From an uncultured Lachnospiraceae bacterium (GTDB lineage: Bacteria; Bacillota; Clostridia; Lachnospirales; Lachnospiraceae), in assembly GCA_947594085.1 (NCBI GenBank), contig CANQEB010000007.1:1-21540 (forward strand): DNA of 21,540 bases. The letters run 5' to 3'. Within the stretch, counting starts at the first letter, position 1, and each line of letters starts with the position of its first letter. Below, piece by piece: positions 15,642 through 21,540 of this stretch. The notes beneath the pieces are model-generated. The model worked only from the letters and a program-made list of their open reading frames with translations, had not been told where the DNA came from and made no database searches. A program made the position numbers and the translations under genes.

Positions 15642-15670
15642 AGTGTATCATATCTGTTTTTCCTTGTCAA
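15642..15670 (-). promoter_or_regulatory. Promoter of the SDR-like/LicD operon
   Basis: On the minus strand a perfect TTGACA (15665-15670), 17-bp spacer and TACACT (15642-15647) with a TG element (TGA before the -10). The predicted leader is about 55 nt. Its -35 lies 16 bp from the -35 of the divergent sulfation-operon promoter. Confidence 0.75.
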
Positions 15671-15686
15671 AAATAACCTTTTTTTA

Positions 15687-15715
15687 TTTACATATTTTTG
15701 AAAAAATGTTATGCT
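15687..15715 (+). promoter_or_regulatory. Promoter of the sulfation operon
   Basis: TTTACA (15687-15692), 17-bp spacer and TATGCT (15710-15715) with TG at 15707-15708 (extended -10). The start would be near 15722, giving a leader of about 114 nt before cysD. A second TATACT at 15785-15790 lacks a good -35. Confidence 0.6.
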
Positions 15716-15730
15716 TATGAATATTGGGCG

Positions 15731-15791
15731 ATCAGTATCCGCAAATTTGCGTATTTATTCTTTTTTCACCACAATCTGCCGGTATACTGAT
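15731..15791 (+). promoter_or_regulatory. Leader-region palindrome and inverted repeat upstream of cysD
   Basis: A perfect 12-bp palindrome CGCAAATTTGCG lies at 15740-15751, about 20 bp past the predicted transcription start. It is enclosed by an 8-bp inverted repeat (ATCAGTAT 15731-15738, ATACTGAT 15784-15791). The palindrome looks like an operator; the outer repeat could fold the leader RNA. No known regulator site is recognised. Confidence 0.35.
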
Positions 15792-15835
15792 TTATCTATG
15801 TACCCTATACCATTTAATTTCTGAATAAGGAGTTT

Positions 15836-16738
15836 ATGACGACAATGACACATCTCGACAAATTGGAAGCGGAAGCAATCTACATTATGCGCGAAGTTGC
15901 TGCCGAATGTGAAAAGCCGGTCATGCTATACTCGATCGGTAAGGATTCTTCTGTGATGCTGCGTCTTGCGCTCAAGGCATTTTATCCGGAGAAACCGCCT
16001 TTTCCCTTTCTGCATGTAAACACCACCTGGAAATTCCGAGAAATGATCGAATTCCGGGATAAAATTGCAGAGAAATACGGCATTACCATGCTCGAATACA
16101 TCAATCAAGAGGGCGTCGCGCAGGGGATCAACCCCTTCGACCACGGCTCGGCGTACACGGACATCATGAAGACGCAGGCGCTGAAACAGGCGCTCGACAA
16201 ATACGGGTTCACTGCCGCGTTTGGCGGCGGACGGCGAGACGAGGAAAAGTCCCGCGCCAAGGAGCGAATCTTCTCCTTCCGCAATGCCAGTCACGCATGG
16301 GATCCCAAAAACCAGCGTCCGGAAATGTGGAAGCTCTACAACACACAGATTCATCAGGGCGAGGAGATTCGTGTCTTTCCGCTCTCCAACTGGACGGAAG
16401 CCGATATCTGGCAGTATATCCGCCAGGAGAATATCGAAATCGTCCCTCTGTACTTTGCCAAGGAGCGCCCCTTCGTTCGCAGGAATGGCAACATCATCAT
16501 GGTTGACGACGACCGCATGCGCCTGAAGGAAGGCGAAGTCATAGAGCATGGAATGATCCGATTCCGGACTCTCGGCTGCTATCCGTTGACCGGAGGCGTA
16601 GAAAGCCACGCCGACACCCTGGATGCGATCGTCGAGGAGACGCTTGGCGCGGTATCCTCAGAGCGGACGAGCCGTGTGATCGACAGTGACGGCGGAAGCG
16701 CCAGCATGGAAAAAAGAAAGAAGGAGGGCTATTTTTAG
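15836..16738 (+). CDS. cysD: Sulfate adenylyltransferase subunit 2 (CysD)
   Basis: A 300-residue ATP-sulfurylase small subunit of the PP-loop family. The ATP-binding SIGKDSS is at 33-39, [15 protein letters not shown] follows, and [21 protein letters not shown] and [13 protein letters not shown] are family signatures. With CysN it makes adenosine phosphosulfate from ATP and sulfate. Length and ends match the Escherichia coli protein. The start is slightly ambiguous: AAGGAG is 3 nt from the ATG at 15836 and 12 nt from a second in-frame ATG at 15845. It is first in the plus-strand operon. No cysH-type reductase is nearby. Confidence 0.95.
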   Translation: MTTMTHLDKLEAEAIYIMREVAAECEKPVMLYSIGKDSSVMLRLALKAFYPEKPPFPFLHVNTTWKFREMIEFRDKIAEKYGITMLEYINQEGVAQGINPFDHGSAYTDIMKTQALKQALDKYGFTAAFGGGRRDEEKSRAKERIFSFRNASHAWDPKNQRPEMWKLYNTQIHQGEEIRVFPLSNWTEADIWQYIRQENIEIVPLYFAKERPFVRRNGNIIMVDDDRMRLKEGEVIEHGMIRFRTLGCYPLTGGVESHADTLDAIVEETLGAVSSERTSRVIDSDGGSASMEKRKKEGYF

Positions 16739-16740
16739 TC

Positions 16741-18600
16741 ATGAACAGTCTTCTGAAATTTATCACCTGCGGCAGTGTGGATGACGGAAAGTCCACGCTG
16801 ATTGGACATCTGCTCTACGACGCGAAGCTTCTCTTCGCCGACCAGGAACAAGCGCTCTACCTCGACAGTAAGGTAGGATCCCGCGGAGGCGCGATCGATT
16901 ATTCTCTGCTGCTCGACGGACTGATGGCCGAGCGAGAACAGGGAATCACGATCGATGTCGCATATCGATATTTTACAACCGAAAAGCGTTCCTTTATCGT
17001 CGCGGACACGCCCGGACATGAAGAGTATACGAGAAATATGGCGGTCGGCGCTTCTTTTGCGGATCTTGCCGTGATCCTTGTGGATGCCACACATGGAGTT
17101 CTTGTGCAGACGAGGCGTCATACGCGTATCTGTTCCATGATGGGGATTCGGCACTTTGTCTTTGCTGTCAACAAAATGGACCTGATCAACTATGATGAAA
17201 GCCGTTTCGAGAAAATATCGCGGGACATCCGGCGCATGATGTCAGAGCACGACTTCGAGACGATGAAGATCCTCCCCGTCTCCGCGACGGAGGGCGACAA
17301 TATTACCCAGAAGTCCAGTCACATGCTGTGGTACAGGGGAGTCTCTCTTCTGACCTACCTTGAGAACATCGATATCCATGAGTCGGATGATGACTCAGGG
17401 TTTGCGATGCCAGTGCAGAGAGTCTGCCGCCCAGATCACACGTTCCGCGGTTTCCAGGGTCAGATTGAGTCCGGCGCACTGAAGATCGGAGATGAGATCA
17501 CAACGCTCCCATCCAATGAGAAGGCTATCGTCAGCCGGATCATCGATGCCGGAAAGGATGTCACCTCCTCCGAGCGCGGACATGCAATTACCGTTTCCCT
17601 TGATAGGGAGGTGGACGTCTCCAGAGGGTGTGTACTCGTAAAAGACTATCAGCCATACGTCAGCACGCTTTTCAATGCGCGTCTTTTGTGGATGGACGAC
17701 AATGCCCTCATTGCAGGAAAGAATTACTACCTGAAGCTGGGCACCCGCCTGATCCCTGCCGTCGTGATGAACATCAATCACAAGATCGATGTCAATACCG
17801 GCAATGAAATTCCGGCAGATGCCACCTTCAAGAATGAGATCGTTGAGTGTGACATCTCTGTCTCCGACAAAATCATTTTTGACAAATTTTCCAGCAACCA
17901 GGCGCTGGGCTCGCTGATTTTGATTGACCGTGTCACAAACATGACCTCGGCCTGCGGCATTGTCTTGCGCAGCATTCAGCGTTCCAACAACCTGACCTGG
18001 CAAAAGCTCGATGTCACAAGAGAATTCCGCGCTGCACAGAAGGGACAGACGCCCTTCACCGTCTGGATGACCGGACTTTCCGGCGCCGGGAAATCCGTTG
18101 TATCCAACGAGCTGGAAAAGCGCCTTGTCTCCCTCGGTATGCATACGATGCTTTTGGATGGTGATAATATTCGCATGGGTCTGAACCGAAACCTTGGGTT
18201 CAAGGAATCAGACCGTATCGAAAATATCCGCCGCATCGCTGAGGTTTCCAAGCTGATGAATGACGCCGGACTGATTGTCATTACCGCTTTCATCTCTCCC
18301 TATGCGAGAGACCGACAGATCGCAAAAGACATCATCGGCTCAGACTCCTTCGTGGAGGTTTATGTGAGCACACCGCTGGAAGAGTGCGAACGGCGTGATA
18401 TCAAGGGACTTTATATGAAAGCCCGCAAAGGAGAGATCGCAGATTTTACAGGAATATCAAGTCCTTACGAGGTTCCTCAGCATGCGGATGTCTCGATCGA
18501 CACGACTTCTCTCAGCCCAGAGAAATGTGTTGACCAAATTTGGAATTCACTTACAGAGCGTTTCCCTCAACTGAAGCACTTCAACGAGGAAGCGAAGTAA
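16741..18600 (+). CDS. cysNC: Bifunctional sulfate adenylyltransferase subunit 1/APS kinase (CysN-CysC fusion)
   Basis: A 619-residue fusion of the NodQ type. Residues 1-420 are the CysN GTPase: GSVDDGKST (11-19), QGITIDVAY (67-75), DTPGHEEY (89-96), NKMD (144-147) and SATEGDN (181-187), then beta-barrel domains. Residues about 425-619 are APS kinase: P-loop GLSGAGKS (445-452), LDGDNIRMGLN (472-482), GFKESDRIENIRR (486-498) and SPYARDR (519-525). Together with CysD it converts sulfate to APS and then to PAPS, the donor for sulfotransferases. It starts 2 bp after the cysD stop, so the two are translationally coupled; GGAGGG lies 12 nt before the ATG. Confidence 0.95.
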   Translation: MNSLLKFITCGSVDDGKSTLIGHLLYDAKLLFADQEQALYLDSKVGSRGGAIDYSLLLDGLMAEREQGITIDVAYRYFTTEKRSFIVADTPGHEEYTRNMAVGASFADLAVILVDATHGVLVQTRRHTRICSMMGIRHFVFAVNKMDLINYDESRFEKISRDIRRMMSEHDFETMKILPVSATEGDNITQKSSHMLWYRGVSLLTYLENIDIHESDDDSGFAMPVQRVCRPDHTFRGFQGQIESGALKIGDEITTLPSNEKAIVSRIIDAGKDVTSSERGHAITVSLDREVDVSRGCVLVKDYQPYVSTLFNARLLWMDDNALIAGKNYYLKLGTRLIPAVVMNINHKIDVNTGNEIPADATFKNEIVECDISVSDKIIFDKFSSNQALGSLILIDRVTNMTSACGIVLRSIQRSNNLTWQKLDVTREFRAAQKGQTPFTVWMTGLSGAGKSVVSNELEKRLVSLGMHTMLLDGDNIRMGLNRNLGFKESDRIENIRRIAEVSKLMNDAGLIVITAFISPYARDRQIAKDIIGSDSFVEVYVSTPLEECERRDIKGLYMKARKGEIADFTGISSPYEVPQHADVSIDTTSLSPEKCVDQIWNSLTERFPQLKHFNEEAK

Positions 18601-18619
18601 CGATTACAGGAGGATAAGT

Positions 18620-19831
18620 ATGGCGACCGTCTATCTGCACATCGGGCTCCCGAAGACCGGAACGACCGCAATCCAAAGTTTTTTGGCAAAAAATAAAAAA
18701 GCGTTGCGGAAGCATAGCGCATGTTTCCCTGATTTCGGATATCGCTATCTGCGGCGTGACCATTATGTCCATATTGACAGCGTGCGAAACGCTCATTTTC
18801 TGGTCAAGGCCTGGGAAAGCCTCGTTACCGACACGCCGAATAAGACTTACTTATCCGTTCTTGATCAGCTTGAAGAGCTGGGCAAACAATATGACAAAAT
18901 CATTCTCTCTGACGAATCGCTCTGGCTCTTCGGGGATCTCTGTCCAGACGCCTGGACGGTTCTGAAGAGCGATCTGGAGAAGAGAGGGCTGAAGCTCTGC
19001 GCCATCGCATATCTCAGGCGGCAGGACAACTTTGCACTGTCCTATTATCGCCAGATGATCAAGAGTGCTGGCACTGGCCTCTCTTTCTACGATTACATGG
19101 ATAATGTATTCAAGGACAAATATCAGTTGGATTATTTCTCCCACTTGGAATTCCTGTCAGGTATTCTCGGGAGGGAGAATGTCTTTTTCCGCGTCTACGA
19201 AAAAGGACAGTTTCAGGGAGACGAACACAATATTTACTCGGATTTTCTTGATATTTTGGGTATTCCCTTAAAAGACGGTTTTGTATTGGAAAAAGAGATG
19301 TACAACGCATCGCTGGACGACTCTCTCTTGGAGTTGAAGCGCATTCTCAATCAGCTTCCCAAGCCGGACTGCTATAATTATTTACTGTCCGGGCACATTC
19401 GTGCTATGCTGAATGATCGGGATCCCGAAAAGCTCCATGAGAAGACTTCTTTGTTCCATCCGGGTGACCAGTCTGCCTATCTCGAAAGCTTTGCGGAGTC
19501 AAACAGCCGCTTTGCCAGAGAATATCTTGGGAGAGAAGACGGAACACTCTTTTACGATGATACAGATATGGAGCTTCCTGAGTGTCATGTCTCCACAGAA
19601 GATTTGCTGTACGATGTCATTCTCTACTATGCCAAAATAGTTCAGACACTCGAAAAGCAGCAGAAACAGATGGAAAAGCAATTAGAAACACAAATGAAAA
19701 CGCAATATCGTTCCCTGCGGGCGGAGTTTGTGGATGTCCGCGAATGTGTATTCCTGTATCGTCTGAGAAGAAAATACAGACATTTGAAAAATAAATTCAA
19801 AGCTCGTTTTGGTCAGAAGCAAACAGATTAA
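18620..19831 (+). CDS. PAPS-dependent sulfotransferase-like protein
   Basis: A 403-residue cytoplasmic protein. The N terminus YLHIGLPKTGTTAIQSFL (5-22) contains the 5'-phosphosulfate-binding loop PKTGTT (11-16) of sulfotransferases, and YLRRQDNFALSYYRQMI (131-147) fits the 3'-phosphate-binding element with Arg133 and Ser141. LSDESLW (96-102) and VFFRVYEK are also usual in bacterial carbohydrate sulfotransferase-like proteins. The C-terminal end has a coiled-coil stretch rich in Gln, Lys and Glu, then a strongly basic tail that could reach the membrane. The acceptor is unknown; the surrounding loci point to a surface glycan. AGGAGG is 6 nt before the ATG. The upstream two genes make its donor PAPS. 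Confidence 0.85.
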   Translation: MATVYLHIGLPKTGTTAIQSFLAKNKKALRKHSACFPDFGYRYLRRDHYVHIDSVRNAHFLVKAWESLVTDTPNKTYLSVLDQLEELGKQYDKIILSDESLWLFGDLCPDAWTVLKSDLEKRGLKLCAIAYLRRQDNFALSYYRQMIKSAGTGLSFYDYMDNVFKDKYQLDYFSHLEFLSGILGRENVFFRVYEKGQFQGDEHNIYSDFLDILGIPLKDGFVLEKEMYNASLDDSLLELKRILNQLPKPDCYNYLLSGHIRAMLNDRDPEKLHEKTSLFHPGDQSAYLESFAESNSRFAREYLGREDGTLFYDDTDMELPECHVSTEDLLYDVILYYAKIVQTLEKQQKQMEKQLETQMKTQYRSLRAEFVDVRECVFLYRLRRKYRHLKNKFKARFGQKQTD

Positions 19832-19841
19832 GGGGACACAT

Positions 19842-21197
19842 ATGAAAAGGCACAGACTCTCCTCTGTCATTGGGAGTATGCTAAAAATCGGTTTTATCGG
19901 ATTCGGCGGCGGAACCGCGCTGATTCCTGTCATTGAGACAGAAGTTGTCGAGCGATCCGGACTCGTCACAGAAGACGAATTCAACCGCGATGTCACAATT
20001 GCAAGCATCACACCCGGCGCGCTTCCTGTAGAAATCGCCGCCGGGATCGGCCGGGAAGCGGCTGGGAACGCCGGAATGATCGCCGCTGCGGTCGCAATGG
20101 CGTTTCCTGGCGCTTTTTTAACGCTTCTCCTGCTTATCTTGTTCTCAGGCATGGACAGCACGTTGCGCACCTTTATCAATATTTTCGCCGCCCTGGTTTC
20201 CATCTATATTATTGTACTTCTCCTCCGCTATGTGGTCGGCACAGTGAAGCAATCCTCCTCAGACAGGGAAAAGCTTCTATATCTTGCTATGATTTTCTCC
20301 GTCTTCGCGCTCTCGGCAGAAAAAAATCTGTATCGGCTATTTCAGGCAACGCGCACACCTTTGTTTGCGGCCTCCTCCGTACAGATTCTCGCTGTCGCTT
20401 TTTTTGTTATACTCTTTACCAAGGGAAATCTGCGTGAACTGCGGCGTACAATTCCCGCTCTGTTCATCTCCCTTGCATGTTTTCTGTGTGCAGGTGACGC
20501 ACAAATCCTTCCGGCAAGCCTTATGCCCTTTCTGGCCATCCTCATGACTGCTCTTGCACTGGTGGGTCTTTTTCAGTCCATCCGTGAAGCGAAGGTCAAA
20601 AACATATCCAACAACCGCGCTGATAGCCAAAATCAAGGCGATATGCAATTCACTCAGAAAAAACGCTCGCTCGGGAAGGATCTCTCCCGGACGATGTTTA
20701 TCTGGCTTCTGTTTCTGGCTATTTTGTCACTTCCCGCGGTCTTCTTAACTTTCAGAAGTTTTTCCTTTGTCGGTACAGGTGTACTGTCTTCTGTCATGTC
20801 ATTTGGCGGAGGTGACGCATACCTCACCGTAGCGCAGGGCCTGTTCGTCGAAAATGGAATGATCAGCCGCGCTGATTTCTATGGGAATATTGTGACGGTA
20901 GCCAATGCCCTTCCCGGTTCCATTCTCTGCAAGATTCTAACCGGTGTCGGATATTTTCTCGGCTACCATCTGCACAATTCCATCCCAGAGGGAATCATGA
21001 TGGCTGTTTGCGGTTTTGCCTGCAGTGTCGCGGCTTCCGGCTCTATCTATGTCATCATGTGGGGCCTCTTTCAGAAATACGAAAATTTGAGGATTTTCGC
21101 AACCATTCGGCACTTTATACGCCCGATTGTATCCGGTCTGTTGCTAAATGTCGCACTCTCCCTCTTTCTCTCTGTCATCTATCCTGTTCTTTTCTGA
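19842..21197 (+). CDS. chrA: CHR family (chromate/sulfate-type) transporter, two-domain
   Basis: A 451-residue membrane protein with two CHR domains in tandem. The first opens with IGFIGFGGGTALIPVIETEVV, includes TPGALPVEIAAGIGREAAG and several hydrophobic segments; the second repeats the pattern with MSFGGGDAYLTVAQGLFV and ANALPGSILCKILTGVGYFLG. A hydrophilic linker of about 45 residues (Lys/Asn/Gln-rich) separates the halves. CHR proteins are known for chromate efflux and are thought to handle sulfate as well. Here, 10 bp after the sulfotransferase gene in an operon for sulfate activation, sulfate movement is the more natural job (inference). The ATG at 19842 follows AGGGG by 6 nt; an in-frame ATG at 19809 overlaps the upstream gene and has no such site. 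Confidence 0.88.
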   Translation: MKRHRLSSVIGSMLKIGFIGFGGGTALIPVIETEVVERSGLVTEDEFNRDVTIASITPGALPVEIAAGIGREAAGNAGMIAAAVAMAFPGAFLTLLLLILFSGMDSTLRTFINIFAALVSIYIIVLLLRYVVGTVKQSSSDREKLLYLAMIFSVFALSAEKNLYRLFQATRTPLFAASSVQILAVAFFVILFTKGNLRELRRTIPALFISLACFLCAGDAQILPASLMPFLAILMTALALVGLFQSIREAKVKNISNNRADSQNQGDMQFTQKKRSLGKDLSRTMFIWLLFLAILSLPAVFLTFRSFSFVGTGVLSSVMSFGGGDAYLTVAQGLFVENGMISRADFYGNIVTVANALPGSILCKILTGVGYFLGYHLHNSIPEGIMMAVCGFACSVAASGSIYVIMWGLFQKYENLRIFATIRHFIRPIVSGLLLNVALSLFLSVIYPVLF

Positions 21198-21255
21198 GCA
21201 TGAGAACGGTGGCGCCGCCCTGACACACAATTTCCAAATCTATCTGTTATCTGTT

Positions 21256-21540
21256 TTATTTTACCCGGTTGTAATTGATCAGGCAGCCATCGAGAATAAT
21301 CTGCCTCTCCTCGTCCGTCATCTCACCGAGCCGCAACGTAAACGGCTTGAGCGCTCCGTCCTTCACGACGTAAGCCTTCACCTCCGCCGCCTTGTCCTGC
21401 ACCGCCTTACGAATGCCTGGGATAAACAGATAATCCTTATTTGCAAACGGAAGCTCGCCCTCGTCGATCAGGAACGGAAGCATGCCCCAGTTGATCAGGT
21501 TGGAGCGATAGCGCTTCGTCGCATAGCTGTGCGCGATGTT
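21256..21540 (-). CDS. Aconitase-family hydratase, C-terminal part (cut by window edge)
   Basis: The last 94 residues of a minus-strand gene that continues beyond the window. NIAHSYATKRYRSNLINWG is followed by MLPFLIDEGELPF, a conserved C-terminal block of aconitate hydratase and related proteins with the substrate-binding Arg region, and the protein ends LINYNRVK. It stops at TAA 21258-21256. It is convergent with the chrA gene; the 58-bp gap has only a short GC-rich palindrome (GGCGCC) and no convincing terminator. It is unlikely to be linked to the surface-glycan genes. Confidence 0.85.
   Translation of the reverse strand, partial: NIAHSYATKRYRSNLINWGMLPFLIDEGELPFANKDYLFIPGIRKAVQDKAAEVKAYVVKDGALKPFTLRLGEMTDEERQIILDGCLINYNRVK

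Noticed and set aside
21198..21255. Terminator between chrA and the aconitase-family gene
   Set aside because: Only a GGCGCC-centred palindrome with too small a loop, and no T-tract next to it.

Overview
The window looks like a chromosomal segment of an anaerobic, low-to-mid GC Clostridia member, most likely Lachnospiraceae. This is inferred from an SpmA-type sporulation protein, Firmicute-style Shine-Dalgarno sites and TTGACA/extended -10 promoters, teichoic-acid-like glycopolymer genes (CDP-glycerol transferase, LicD, TarI/IspD-like cytidylyltransferase) and a TPR/AAA + cytidylate-kinase-like pair. No rRNA, tRNA, insertion sequence or CRISPR array was seen. The window is dominated by cell-surface glycopolymer synthesis, export and probable sulfation.

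Layout. 1-24: first codons of a minus-strand gene, with a good promoter upstream. 128-814: spmA (minus), without spmB beside it. 974-7834: a minus-strand operon that reads, in order of transcription, Wzm/TagG-type ABC permease, a fusion of a Wzt/TagH-type ABC ATPase with UDP-galactopyranose mutase, a CDP-glycerol glycerophosphotransferase-like enzyme, an IspD/TarI-like cytidylyltransferase, an extended SDR epimerase/dehydratase and a membrane-anchored family-2 glycosyltransferase. Divergent from it, 8013-9020 (plus) encodes an acyltransferase-3 family sugar O-acylase. 9145-12241 (minus): a TPR/acidic-linker/AAA protein followed by a cytidylate-kinase-like protein. 12242-12941: a 700-bp AT-rich interval with no large gene; it holds what looks like an independent, highly structured RNA gene of about 425 nt with its own promoter and intrinsic terminator, then the separate promoter of the AAA gene. 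12942-15579 (minus): a degenerate SDR-like protein and an SDR-like/LicD fusion. From a divergent promoter at about 15.7 kb, a plus-strand operon (15836-21197) encodes CysD, a CysN-CysC fusion, a PAPS-type sulfotransferase and a two-domain CHR (chromate/sulfate) transporter. 21256-21540: the C-terminal end of an aconitase-family hydratase (minus), cut by the window edge.

How the parts fit (inference). Glf would make UDP-galactofuranose and the IspD-like enzyme a CDP-polyol. The CDP-glycerol-transferase-like, LicD-like and GT2 proteins would build or decorate a polymer exported by the ABC permease/ATPase. The acyltransferase would O-acylate it. CysD/CysNC would make PAPS for the sulfotransferase, with the CHR transporter possibly supplying sulfate. 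No PAPS reductase is present, so the PAPS branch here looks dedicated to sulfation rather than to cysteine synthesis.

Most worth a second look: the structured RNA at about 12368-12793, the ABC ATPase-Glf fusion, the sulfation/CHR operon, and the degenerate SDR domains next to and fused to LicD.
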